A DNA stretch of 40,417 bases from an uncultured Pelagibacteraceae bacterium (GTDB lineage: Bacteria; Pseudomonadota; Alphaproteobacteria; Pelagibacterales; Pelagibacteraceae): the NCBI GenBank assembly GCA_902631265.1, contig CACOXX010000008.1, forward strand, positions 1 through 40,417, written 5' to 3'. Made by a program: the position numbers and the translations under genes. The notes under the pieces were generated by a model, which saw nothing but the letters and a program-made list of their open reading frames with translations, ran no database searches and was not told where the DNA came from. This document shows positions 8,115 through 16,223 of the stretch, piece after piece (the first letter of the stretch is position 1; every line of letters starts with the position of its first letter).

Positions 8115-8882
8115 ATGAAATTAGGATTTATCGGAACTGGCGAAATCACAAAAGCTGTAGTTATTGGCATCTTAGGATCGAAATTAAAGTTTAAAAAAAT
8201 TTATTTATCAGAACGGAATAAAAAAATTTCTTCTTTTTTAAGAAGAAAAAATAAAAAAATTCAAATTGAAAAAGACAACCAGCTTCTAGTTGATAAATCA
8301 GACTGGGTTTTCTTAGCTGTAACCCCAAATGTTGGCAATCAAATCATAGGAAAACTCAATTTTAAAAAAAACCAAGTTATTGTTAGCTTTATTTCAACAA
8401 TACAACTTCCAAGATTAAAAAAATTAACTAAAAATAATAAAAACATTGTACGAGCAATTCCTTTGCCACCAATATCTCTAAGAAAAGGTCCAGTTCCAAT
8501 ATTTCCTCCAAATAAAAAAGTAAAAAAATTTTTTTCTCATTTAGGCACAGTTATTGAAATAAATAATGAAAAAAAATCCCTTAATTTCTGGTCAACATCT
8601 GGAATGATGGCTCCGTTCTATGAACTTTTAAACACTTTATCCAAATGGCTCATTTTAAAAGGTGTTAAAAAAAATAATGCACAAAGTTATATTACTTCAC
8701 TATTCATAGCTCTATCTGAGAGTGCATATAGTCATTCAAATAAAGATTTATCAATTTTAGTGAAAAACTCACAAACACACAAAGGACTTAATGAACAAGC
8801 TGTGCGATCATTAAGAAAATTGAAATTTTATAGTTCCACTGATAAAACCTTAAACGAAATCCTAAAAAGATTAAAAAAATAA
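8115..8882 (+). CDS. Pyrroline-5-carboxylate reductase-like protein (ProC family, divergent)
   Basis: The 255-residue protein has an N-terminal NAD(P)-binding motif GFIGTGEIT (residues 4-12), then VFLAVTPNVG and a VRAIPLPP segment that matches the P5C reductase pattern (usually RxMPNxP). The C-terminal helical domain carries SQTHKGLNEQAVRSL, in the place of the family's substrate-binding TPGGxTEAGL-type motif. P5C reductase makes proline from pyrroline-5-carboxylate. The altered MPN and TPGG motifs suggest a different imine or keto substrate, or simply a divergent ProC. Length is slightly below the usual 265-275. A GNAT-like gene follows after 5 bases. Confidence 0.72.
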   Translation: MKLGFIGTGEITKAVVIGILGSKLKFKKIYLSERNKKISSFLRRKNKKIQIEKDNQLLVDKSDWVFLAVTPNVGNQIIGKLNFKKNQVIVSFISTIQLPRLKKLTKNNKNIVRAIPLPPISLRKGPVPIFPPNKKVKKFFSHLGTVIEINNEKKSLNFWSTSGMMAPFYELLNTLSKWLILKGVKKNNAQSYITSLFIALSESAYSHSNKDLSILVKNSQTHKGLNEQAVRSLRKLKFYSSTDKTLNEILKRLKK

Positions 8883-8887
8883 ACTTA

Positions 8888-9502
8888 ATGAGAGAAATTT
8901 TAAAAAACGTTAAAGAAAAACTGGTTTCTAAGTACTCAAAAAGTGAAAATCCAAAAAAGTTTAAACCAAGATTAAAGGCTAGAATAAGAAAAAATAAACG
9001 TTTAATTGTCAAAAATATAGATAACTTTTTTGATTGGATTAAAGGAGCGGAAATAGTTGAGCTTAAAAAATGTAATACAAAAGAGGATCCTGTAAGACCT
9101 GAGCTGGATAATAAATTTAGAACTAGTTATGGTAGAAAAATCTATGGAGTAAAGTATAAAGGTGAAATTCATGCTGTAATGTGTTTTGCTTTTACTAATG
9201 AAATTCCCAAAAGTGTTGAAGAATTGGATATGATGAGCAAGGATGCTTTTCTTCAAAGTATACGAAGAGAATATCAAGTAGGAAAAATAGCGATTGCATA
9301 CACAGTATGGTCAAAAAAAAGAGGTGGGGGTAAATTAATTGTAAAAGAGGTATTCAAATTAATTAAGAAAACACATCATTTAAATCGGCTTATTACTTTA
9401 TCACCACTTACAGAAATGGCTCGAAAGTTTCATTTAAGTAATGGAGCTGTTCAAATACAAGTTAACGAGACTACCCAAAACTTTGAATACGAAAAAGTTT
9501 GA
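8888..9502 (+). CDS. GNAT-fold acetyltransferase-like protein of unknown substrate
   Basis: The 204 residues begin with a very basic stretch (to about residue 45). The rest looks like a GNAT domain: a beta-strand region YGVKYKGEIHAVMCFAF, then VGKIAIAYTVWSKKRGGGKLIVKEVF, whose basic-glycine turn (KKRGGGK) followed by a helix resembles the acetyl-CoA pyrophosphate loop (Q/RxxGxG/A). The C-terminal PLTEMARKFHLSNGAV resembles the 'A..FY...GF' end of GNAT proteins. The loop is not canonical, so function is uncertain; phage-type and self-standing GNATs are alternatives. It lies 5 bases behind the proC-like gene and is probably co-transcribed with it. Confidence 0.55.
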   Translation: MREILKNVKEKLVSKYSKSENPKKFKPRLKARIRKNKRLIVKNIDNFFDWIKGAEIVELKKCNTKEDPVRPELDNKFRTSYGRKIYGVKYKGEIHAVMCFAFTNEIPKSVEELDMMSKDAFLQSIRREYQVGKIAIAYTVWSKKRGGGKLIVKEVFKLIKKTHHLNRLITLSPLTEMARKFHLSNGAVQIQVNETTQNFEYEKV

Positions 9503-9561
9503 AGTTCTTTTTCAAATGAAATACGTTTAATAAGTTAATTCTTAAAATAAGGATCTAACTA

Positions 9562-10740
9562 ATGAACAGAAACTTATTCGTACTTTTTTTTAGTCAAATT
9601 TTTAGTTTTACAGCTGCACCAGTAACAGTTTTTCTTAGTGGTATTATTGGATCACAAATAAGCCCTTTGAAATCTTTATCAACTTTACCAATGTCCATAT
9701 CTGTTGTTGGTATCGCTATAGGAGCAATAGTTGCTACCAAAACAATGAGTTTATTAGGAAGAAAAGCTGGCTTTATTTTTGCAGCCATCTCTAATTCTTT
9801 AGTTTCTTTATTAGCCGCATATTCAGTTTTGTCACAGAATTTTATTTTATTTTGTTTTGCAAATTTTTTTATTGGGGTTGGAATGGCTTTTACCCATCAA
9901 TATCGATTTGCTGCAGCTGAAAGTGTTGATAAAGAGAAAATACCAAAAGCAATTTCAATAATTCTTTTAGGAGGAATTGTTTCTGCGTTTATTGGACCAG
10001 GAACAGCCAATCTTACAAAAAACTTTGTATCTGGGCAATTATATGTTGGTTCATATTTATCTTTAGCAGTATTTATGTTTCTGCCTGCTATTTTCTTTTT
10101 CTTTTATAAAAACAAAACCATTGAAAAAACTGACGCACCATTCATTGGTAGAGGCTATTTTGAAATTATTTCTCAACCCAGATTTTTACAGGCAATGGTA
10201 GCAAGTGCATTTGGCTATGCAATAATGACTTTTTTAATGACCGCTACTCCAATTAGTATGCATGTGATGGAGAATATGTCATTAGATAAAACCAGTTTTG
10301 TTATTCAGATGCATGTTGCATCAATGTTTTTACCATCTTTAATAACCGGAAATTTGATAAAGAAATTTGGCCACAGCAATATAATGTACATTGGTATATT
10401 ACTTTATAGTGTAACAGTACTACTAAGTTTATTAGATCAAACTTTTTTTAATTATTTAATTGCACTGATTTTTCTCGGGTTTGGCTGGAATTTTTTATTC
10501 ATATCAGGGACAAGTCTTCTGGTAACAACTTACAAAGAACACGAAAAATTTAAAGCTCAAGGTTTAAACGATTTTGTAGTTTATTCAGTACACGCAATAG
10601 GAAGCTTATCAGCTGGTATATTACTAGTCTTAACTAATTGGAAGTTAATGAACATTATCTGCATCCCGTTAATGGCAATTATTTTGATTACAATATTAAG
10701 AGCTGAATTTATTGAAAAAAAAACTAGAAATACTTTTTAA
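9562..10740 (+). CDS. MFS transporter
   Basis: The 392-residue major facilitator superfamily permease has about twelve membrane segments. The loop between segments 2 and 3 contains MSLLGRKAGF, a good match to the MFS G-x-x-x-D-R-x-G-R-R motif region. The central loop (FYKNKTIEKTDAP) separates the halves. The fold suggests a drug or metabolite exporter of the DHA type, but the substrate cannot be assigned. AAGGA at 9550-9554 lies 7 bases before the ATG and is a fair ribosome-binding site. The last 17 bases overlap the convergent terC-like gene. Confidence 0.85.
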   Translation: MNRNLFVLFFSQIFSFTAAPVTVFLSGIIGSQISPLKSLSTLPMSISVVGIAIGAIVATKTMSLLGRKAGFIFAAISNSLVSLLAAYSVLSQNFILFCFANFFIGVGMAFTHQYRFAAAESVDKEKIPKAISIILLGGIVSAFIGPGTANLTKNFVSGQLYVGSYLSLAVFMFLPAIFFFFYKNKTIEKTDAPFIGRGYFEIISQPRFLQAMVASAFGYAIMTFLMTATPISMHVMENMSLDKTSFVIQMHVASMFLPSLITGNLIKKFGHSNIMYIGILLYSVTVLLSLLDQTFFNYLIALIFLGFGWNFLFISGTSLLVTTYKEHEKFKAQGLNDFVVYSVHAIGSLSAGILLVLTNWKLMNIICIPLMAIILITILRAEFIEKKTRNTF

Positions 10741-11335
10741 AATCCTCGGCTACCTTTAAAATTTCTAAATCAACAAGACCACCAATTATTAATTGAATAG
10801 CTACGATTAAAATAAAGCCTAAACCTATATAAGCAATCCACAAATGTTTTTGAATGTAGTTTGCAAGGTAAGTTGCAAGAGCACCTGTCAAAACAACTGA
10901 TAAAACCAAACCAAAAACCATAAATCCAAAATTTCCTTTTGCAGCACCAACTACCCCAATAACGTTATCGAAGCTGATTGTTATATCCGCAAAAAGAACT
11001 TTATAAACACTTTGTATGTATGAGGGCTGTTTTGATACCTTAGTTGGAGATTTAATTTTTTTGATCTCAAACAAGTCTTTTCTTAAATCATTAACAATCC
11101 AAACTAAAAGTAAACCACCTAAAATTTTAATAAAATAAAATTTAAATAAGTATGTTGCAAATACAGCAAAAATAACTTTAAAAACTAAAGCGCCTGCAAC
11201 ACCCCACAATATAATTTGTTTTCTGTGTTTAGGAACAAAGTTAGCTGCTATTAGTCCAATTATAATTGCGTTGTCTGCTGCAAGAATAATATCTATGAAG
11301 ATAATTTGTAAGAGTATAATAGATTGTTCAATCAA
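10724..11335 (-). CDS. TerC/YjbE-family integral membrane protein
   Basis: The 203-residue membrane protein has the TerC hallmark repeats: an N-terminal DIILAADNAI and, in the second half, DITISFDNVIGV, each with membrane-embedded Asp-Asn residues likely to contact a metal ion. Family members include Mn2+ exporters (MeeF/MeeY in Bacillus) and the tellurite-resistance protein TerC. Metal, most likely manganese, efflux is therefore the best guess. It is shorter than TerC proper and matches the YjbE subgroup (about 200-220). It is transcribed divergently from dctP across a 115-base gap and overlaps the convergent MFS gene by 17 bases. Confidence 0.86.
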   Translation of the reverse strand: MIEQSIILLQIIFIDIILAADNAIIIGLIAANFVPKHRKQIILWGVAGALVFKVIFAVFATYLFKFYFIKILGGLLLVWIVNDLRKDLFEIKKIKSPTKVSKQPSYIQSVYKVLFADITISFDNVIGVVGAAKGNFGFMVFGLVLSVVLTGALATYLANYIQKHLWIAYIGLGFILIVAIQLIIGGLVDLEILKVAEDFKKYF

Positions 11336-11440
11336 GATTATTCAATAATATAAAATTTCTAATATAATTCAATTAAAAGTAGTGAAAATTTTTATTGATT
11401 TAAAGATTTAGACATAATCAAATAGGTTTTTAATAAATTA

Positions 11441-11446
11441 AGGAGG
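11441..11446 (+). promoter_or_regulatory. Strong Shine-Dalgarno of dctP
   Basis: AGGAGG at 11441-11446 stands 4 bases before the dctP ATG. It is the most complete Shine-Dalgarno site I can see in the window, where most genes have weak sites or overlap their neighbour. This fits the very high protein level needed for a periplasmic binding protein. The rest of the 11336-11450 gap must hold the divergent promoters for terC and dctP, but I cannot single out a clear -35/-10 pair. Confidence 0.8.
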
Positions 11447-11450
11447 AGAA

Positions 11451-12419
11451 ATGAAAATATTTAAATATATTTTATCAATTTTTGTTGCCCTACTTGTATT
11501 TACTCATTCAAATGCTGCTGAAAAATGGGATATGGCTCTAGCTTATGGTGCTGGAAACTTCCATTCAGCAAACGCAACTGAATTTGCAAATAATGTAACA
11601 AAAAAAAGTAATGGTAAGCTAACAATAGTTACTCATCCAGGGGGTTCATTGTTTAAAGGGGGAGAAATTTTTAGGGCTGTCAGAACTGGTCAGGCTCCAA
11701 TTGGAGAAAGATTTATGTCAGCTTTAGGTAAAGAAGATCCATTACTAGAAATTGACTCACTGCCATTTTTAGCAACTTCCTATTCAGATGCTATGAAACT
11801 TTACAAAGCATCAAAAGCTGAAATTGCAAAAAATTTGGATAAAAAAGGACTTGTGTTTTTATATGCAGTTCCATGGCCAGCTCAAGGTCTATACTCTAAA
11901 AAAGAAATCAATAGCGTATCAGATCTAAAAGGTCTTAAGTTTAGAGCTTATAATAGTGCAACTGTAAGAATTGCAGAGTTAACTGGAATGGCTCCAACTA
12001 AAATTGAAGCTGCTGAGATATCTCAAGCATTTTCAACAGGAGCTGTCGAAAGTATGATTACCTCTCCAACAACTGGTAAGAACAAAAAGATTTGGGAAAA
12101 TGGTGTAAAATATTTTTATGACATTGCAGCATGGTTTCCAAAAAACATGATTATAGCAAACAAAGAGGCGTGGAATAAGTTAGATAAAGCGACTCAAGAC
12201 TTAATCATGAAAGAAGCAGCAGTTGCTGAAAGAAAAGGTTGGCAGCTTTCTAAAATGGGAAATAAAAATGACAAAAAAGCTTTAGCTGATGCTGGCATGA
12301 CTGTCGGTAAAGTTAACGCTGCTTTAAAATCTCATTTTGAAAAAGTAGGTCAAACAATGTCTAAAGAATGGGCTAGTAAAGCTGGTTCAAGAGGACAAAC
12401 TGTTTTATCAAAATATTAA
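11451..12419 (+). CDS. dctP: TRAP transporter periplasmic solute-binding protein DctP
   Basis: The 322-residue TRAP substrate-binding protein captures an organic acid in the periplasm for the DctQM membrane unit. Residues 1-22 form a signal peptide with a likely cut after SNA, before AEKWDMAL. The family core is visible: the hinge segment DLKGLKFRAYN, whose Arg normally binds the substrate carboxylate, and the AAEISQAFSTGAVES stretch. The substrate is not set by sequence. The 5-oxoprolinase genes a few kilobases downstream make 5-oxoproline (pyroglutamate) a candidate, as inference. It has a strong Shine-Dalgarno and is followed by a hairpin that should keep its transcript level above that of dctQM. 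Confidence 0.93.
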   Translation: MKIFKYILSIFVALLVFTHSNAAEKWDMALAYGAGNFHSANATEFANNVTKKSNGKLTIVTHPGGSLFKGGEIFRAVRTGQAPIGERFMSALGKEDPLLEIDSLPFLATSYSDAMKLYKASKAEIAKNLDKKGLVFLYAVPWPAQGLYSKKEINSVSDLKGLKFRAYNSATVRIAELTGMAPTKIEAAEISQAFSTGAVESMITSPTTGKNKKIWENGVKYFYDIAAWFPKNMIIANKEAWNKLDKATQDLIMKEAAVAERKGWQLSKMGNKNDKKALADAGMTVGKVNAALKSHFEKVGQTMSKEWASKAGSRGQTVLSKY

Positions 12420-12430
12420 TAATTTAAAAT

Positions 12431-12460
12431 AAAAGGCCATCTATATAAGATGGCCTTTTT
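12431..12460 (+). terminator. Hairpin with U-tract between dctP and dctQ
   Basis: AAAAGGCCATCT (12431-12442) pairs perfectly with AGATGGCCTTTT (12448-12459) around a 5-base ATATA loop, followed by T and A. The G+C core GGCCATC is 7 bp and the right arm ends in a run of five T, so it reads as an intrinsic terminator. It lies in the 46-base gap between dctP and dctQ. The arms also give a T-tract in the reverse direction. It probably acts as a partial terminator and 3'-end stabiliser, leaving more dctP than dctQM message, as in many binding-protein operons. Confidence 0.88.
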
Positions 12461-12465
12461 AAATT

Positions 12466-12948
12466 ATGTTAATCAAAATAGAAAATTTCCTTCACCGAGT
12501 TTATAAATTTTCAGGTATATTAGCGGCTATATTCCTCATACTTGTTGCAGTTTTTATTTTAATTGGAATATCGTCTCGAATTTTTGATTTTTACATAAGA
12601 GGTTTGTCAGAGTATTCAGGATATTGTATGGCTGCCTCAACCTTTTTTGCACTTGCTTACACATTTTCAGAGGGTGGCCACATTAGAATTACTTTATTTT
12701 TAGAAAAAATGGGTAGCAGACTAAAAAAAATATTTGAGCTTTGGTGTTTGTCTATTTCCTCAATTTTTTCTGGATTTCTTTTTTTCTATTTCAGTAAAAT
12801 GTTATTTGTTTCTTATAAATTTCAGGAGAGAAGCGAAGGGGCTGATGAAATTTTAATTTGGATACCACAGACAAGTTTGGCCTTTGGATCCTTTATTTTC
12901 TTTATATGTATTTTACATCATCTTTTTAAAGCTTTAAAAAATGACTGA
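12466..12948 (+). CDS. dctQ: TRAP transporter small membrane subunit DctQ
   Basis: The 160-residue protein has four membrane segments, the standard layout of the small TRAP subunit that pairs with DctM. The conserved region RGLSEYSGYCMAASTFFALAY is followed by a G-HIRI motif (EGGHIRITLFLEKM), as is usual for DctQ. The ATG sits 6 bases after the terminator-like hairpin; no good Shine-Dalgarno is visible because the hairpin fills the space. The last 8 bases overlap the dctM start. Na+-driven uptake of an organic acid together with DctP and DctM is the family role. Confidence 0.92.
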   Translation: MLIKIENFLHRVYKFSGILAAIFLILVAVFILIGISSRIFDFYIRGLSEYSGYCMAASTFFALAYTFSEGGHIRITLFLEKMGSRLKKIFELWCLSISSIFSGFLFFYFSKMLFVSYKFQERSEGADEILIWIPQTSLAFGSFIFFICILHHLFKALKND

Positions 12949-14251
12949 AATTATATTAGCAATTTTTTTTATTACTGTTTTATTATTATTTTTAAGTAGC
13001 GGTGTATGGGTTGCTCTAAGTATGATTGGTGTCTCAGCCATAGCAATGGAACTGTTCACATCAAGACCGGTCGGTGATGCAATGGCAACAACAATTTGGG
13101 GAATGTCATCTTCATGGACTCTTACTGCACTTCCCTTATTTGTTTGGATGGGTGAAATATTGTTTAGAACTAAATTGTCCGAAAACCTTTTTGAAGGACT
13201 TTCTCCATGGATGCAAAAGCTTCCAGGAGGACTTATTCATGTAAACGTTGTTGGCTGTGCAATTTTTGCAGCCATTTCAGGTTCCTCTGCAGCAACAGTT
13301 GCAACTGTAGGAAAAATGTCAATTCCTGAACTTCGTAAAAGGAATTATCCAGAAAAAATATTGCTTGGAAGTTTAGCTGGATCCGGAACTTTAGGTTTGT
13401 TGATACCACCATCTATAATTTTAATAATTTACGGCGTAACAGTTCAAGAGTCTATTGCTAAGCTTTTTATTGCGGGAATTTTCCCTGGAATAATGATTGC
13501 CATTATTTTTATGACTTACGTTGTTATTTGGTCATTGATGAATAAAAATAAAATGCCAGTTTTGACGGAAGAAATACCTTTTATTGAAAAAATAAAAAAA
13601 TCAGGCAAACTAATTCCAGTTATATTGTTGATTGTATCTGTAATAGGATCTATCTATTCGGGTGTGGCCACTGCAACAGAAGCAGCTTCACTAGGAGTAG
13701 TTGGAGCTTTAATCTTATCTTTTTTTCAAAAAAGTTTAACTATAGATTCATTTAAAAAATCCTTATTAGGAGCAACCAAAACCTCTTGTATGATCGGATT
13801 TATTCTGGCTGGATCAACTTTTCTTTCACTAGCAATGGGTTTTACTGGATTACCAAGAAATTTAGCAATTTGGATAGATACAATGGAGCTCTCGCCTTAC
13901 ATACTAATCATTGTATTGATGATCTTTTACATTATTCTTGGAATGTTTTTAGATGGAATATCCGCAGTTGTTTTAACAATGGCAATAATTGAGCCTATGA
14001 TTAGACAAGCTGGTTTTGATATGATTTGGTTTGGGATATTTTTAGTTGTTGTTGTTGAGATGGCGCAAATAACTCCTCCTGTTGGATTTAATTTATTTGT
14101 CTTACAAGGGATGGCAGAAAAAGATATGGGGTATATAGCAAGAAGTGCCTTTCCACTTTTCCTTTTAATGATTTTGGCAACAGTTATGATTATAATATTT
14201 CCTGAAATAGCTTTATGGCTTCCTGAGAAAATGATTCAGAATATAAATTAA
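12941..14251 (+). CDS. dctM: TRAP transporter large permease subunit DctM
   Basis: The 436-residue membrane protein has about twelve segments and is the ion-coupled channel of the TRAP transporter. Family marks are the GCAIFAAISGSSAATVATVG stretch (about residues 104-123), the Gly-rich LGLLIPPSI, and near the end QITPPVGFNLFVLQG. The length fits DctM (about 425-440). It overlaps dctQ by 8 bases, which implies translational coupling. At the other end its stop TAA (14249-14251) shares bases with the stop of the convergent TPR gene, so nothing separates the two transcripts. Confidence 0.95.
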   Translation: MTEIILAIFFITVLLLFLSSGVWVALSMIGVSAIAMELFTSRPVGDAMATTIWGMSSSWTLTALPLFVWMGEILFRTKLSENLFEGLSPWMQKLPGGLIHVNVVGCAIFAAISGSSAATVATVGKMSIPELRKRNYPEKILLGSLAGSGTLGLLIPPSIILIIYGVTVQESIAKLFIAGIFPGIMIAIIFMTYVVIWSLMNKNKMPVLTEEIPFIEKIKKSGKLIPVILLIVSVIGSIYSGVATATEAASLGVVGALILSFFQKSLTIDSFKKSLLGATKTSCMIGFILAGSTFLSLAMGFTGLPRNLAIWIDTMELSPYILIIVLMIFYIILGMFLDGISAVVLTMAIIEPMIRQAGFDMIWFGIFLVVVVEMAQITPPVGFNLFVLQGMAEKDMGYIARSAFPLFLLMILATVMIIIFPEIALWLPEKMIQNIN

Positions 14252-14748
14252 TATTTAGACTCTTTCTTGCCCTCTATTACAAGTTTAAGTTCTTTATACT
14301 CTTTACAATTACAATCTTCTAAAACTGCAAGTCTTTCTTTAGCTTTATCTAGCCTATTAGTGACCACAAATAATTCCCCCATGTATTCGTTTATACCTAC
14401 ATGCTTCGGATCTAATTCAAGCCCCATCGAATAATATATTTCTGCATTTTCGTAATCACCAATTTTTCTATGTGCAAAACCTAAATAGTTTAGTGTATCA
14501 GGGTCTGCAGGAAATTTTTTATTATGCTTTAATAAATATCCAATAGCTTTTTTGTAATGTTTTTGTGCTTTATCTGCTTTATTCTTTTTTTCAAATTTTT
14601 TTGCTTTATTTATCATTTTTTCTCCAATTTGATATTGGCTTACTGGTTTTGCTCCATCACCACTAGATCCACCACTGCTACCTGCTGAAAAAACAGGACT
14701 AGTAATTAAAACAAATAATAAAACAGTTAAAAATTTTTTGCACATCAT
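14248..14748 (-). CDS. Exported tetratricopeptide-repeat protein
   Basis: The 166-residue protein has a signal peptide (residues 1-22, cut near VFSA) and a short Gly/Ser linker, then about three TPR units covering residues 40-145. One unit contains DPDTLNYLGFAHRKIGDYEN and the next NAEIYYSMGLELDPKHVGIN, typical TPR spacing. TPR domains hold protein partners; here this would be in the periplasm. The start ATG overlaps the TGA of pxpA (ATGATG at 14743-14748), so the two are coupled, although a TPR protein has no obvious part in 5-oxoproline hydrolysis. The stop codon shares bases with the convergent dctM stop. Confidence 0.82.
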   Translation of the reverse strand: MMCKKFLTVLLFVLITSPVFSAGSSGGSSGDGAKPVSQYQIGEKMINKAKKFEKKNKADKAQKHYKKAIGYLLKHNKKFPADPDTLNYLGFAHRKIGDYENAEIYYSMGLELDPKHVGINEYMGELFVVTNRLDKAKERLAVLEDCNCKEYKELKLVIEGKKESKY

Positions 14749-15518
14749 TTAAACTTTTTTAATTCATCAAGTGGCATTAAGTCTAGATTATTTTCTTGTA
14801 AGTTTTCTTTAACTTTTAATGCCGTTTCTAAAGATGAAAGATTATCTCCATGTATACATACTGAATCAATTTCGCAAGGAATTTGTTTACCAGAGAGACA
14901 ATTTAACGCTTGGTTTTTTACCATCTTTAAAACATGTTCTTGTGCCTCAATTGGATCTGTTATTAAAGCAGTACTTTTTTTTCTTGAGACAAGGTTTCCA
15001 TCATCTTCATAATTTCTATCTGCAAAAATTTCACAAGCGACCTTCATCCCCAATTTTTTTGCGGACACCTCCATTTTTGAACCTGTTGGCACTAAATAAA
15101 TTAAGTCTTTATTAATTTTGTAAATTGTTTTTGCAATAATAGTTGCCAACTCAATATCCTCACATGCCATGTTATTTAATGCACCATGAGGCTTAATATG
15201 AGATACACTGACTTCGTTTTGTTGTGCAATGGCTTGAAGTATATTGTATTGATCCTTAATAAGTTTCTCTATTTCAGCTGAAGAAAGATTAATTCTTTTT
15301 CTTCCAAAATTTTCAGGGTCATTAAATGATGGGTGCGCTCCAATACTTACACCATTTTTTTTTGATATTTTTATAGTTTCTCTCATGGTATCTTCATCTC
15401 CCGCATGATAACCACAAGCAATATTTGCAGAATTAACTATACTTAATAGTTCAGGATCATATTTATTTGAGTGGTGTTTAGATTTCTCACCTAAATCACA
15501 ATTAATATTAATTTCCAT
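14745..15518 (-). CDS. pxpA: 5-oxoprolinase subunit A (LamB/YcsF family)
   Basis: The 257-residue protein belongs to the LamB/YcsF family, now known as subunit A of the ATP-dependent bacterial 5-oxoprolinase PxpABC, which opens 5-oxoproline to glutamate. Signature stretches are INCDLGEKS at the N-terminus, ANIACGYHAGDEDTM, GAHPSFNDPENFGR and the SHIKPHGALNN motif. The C-terminal CIHGDN is also conserved. It is transcribed away from pxpB, with only 27 bases between the two starts, so all three subunits are present but split over two transcripts. Many genomes have pxpABC in one direction. The TPR gene follows with an ATGA-type overlap. Confidence 0.93.
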   Translation of the reverse strand: MEININCDLGEKSKHHSNKYDPELLSIVNSANIACGYHAGDEDTMRETIKISKKNGVSIGAHPSFNDPENFGRKRINLSSAEIEKLIKDQYNILQAIAQQNEVSVSHIKPHGALNNMACEDIELATIIAKTIYKINKDLIYLVPTGSKMEVSAKKLGMKVACEIFADRNYEDDGNLVSRKKSTALITDPIEAQEHVLKMVKNQALNCLSGKQIPCEIDSVCIHGDNLSSLETALKVKENLQENNLDLMPLDELKKFK

Positions 15519-15545
15519 AATTTATCAGTTAAAGTATAACATGGC

Positions 15546-16223
15546 ATGATCAAAAATATATACAATCTTGGCGACGCAGCTTTATATTGTGATTTTGGCA
15601 ATACTGTAAATAAAGAAACTAATCTGAAAGTAATAAATTATTTTAATGATATAAGAAAAAAAAATATTACAGGTATAAAAAATATAGCACCTTCTTATAA
15701 TAAATTAATAATTTATTTTGATTTAGAACTTACCAATTATAAAAAAATAAAAGATACTGTAGAAAATTTAGATATTTCAACTTTTGAAGAAACTAAAACA
15801 AAAGTAGTAAAGATACCCGTATGTTTTGATGATGAGTTTGCACTTGACCTAGAAAGGGTTGAAAAAAGGGCAGGCTTAGTAAAAAAAGAAATAGTCAATC
15901 AATTGATATCTCAAAAATATTTTTGTTATATGACAGGATTTATTGCTGGCATGCCTTTTCTTGGTGATATCAAAGAAAAAATTAGATTAGATAGGCTTGA
16001 AACACCAAGAGTTAAAGTTCCAAAGGGCTCAGTAGGTATTACAGAACAATTCTGTAATATCTATACTTTTGAAAGTCCAGGTGGGTGGAATATTGTTGGC
16101 AATTCACCAAAAAAAGTTTTTACTAAAGATCCAAATAAACTAACATTAATCGATCCAGGTGATGAAGTAGAGTTCTTCGAAATTTCAAAAAAGGAATATT
16201 CAAAATTTAATGAGCAAAAATAG
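15546..16223 (+). CDS. pxpB: 5-oxoprolinase subunit B (KipI/allophanate hydrolase subunit 1 family)
   Basis: The 225-residue protein is the KipI-like subunit of the 5-oxoprolinase complex. The family pattern is visible: GDAALYCDFGN near the N-terminus, VKIPVCFDDEFALDLERV in the middle, the GFIAGMPFLGD motif and VPKGSVGITEQFCNIY with a Gly-rich ESPGGWNIVG. An ATG at 15541 runs into a stop after one codon, so the start is the ATG at 15546. The gene overlaps pxpC by 14 bases. The alternative KipI sporulation-kinase-inhibitor reading is irrelevant outside Bacillus. Confidence 0.92.
   Translation: MIKNIYNLGDAALYCDFGNTVNKETNLKVINYFNDIRKKNITGIKNIAPSYNKLIIYFDLELTNYKKIKDTVENLDISTFEETKTKVVKIPVCFDDEFALDLERVEKRAGLVKKEIVNQLISQKYFCYMTGFIAGMPFLGDIKEKIRLDRLETPRVKVPKGSVGITEQFCNIYTFESPGGWNIVGNSPKKVFTKDPNKLTLIDPGDEVEFFEISKKEYSKFNEQK

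Noticed and set aside
11336..11450. Riboswitch or small RNA before dctP
   Set aside because: The 115 bases are nearly all A/T with no stable stem; only the Shine-Dalgarno stands out.
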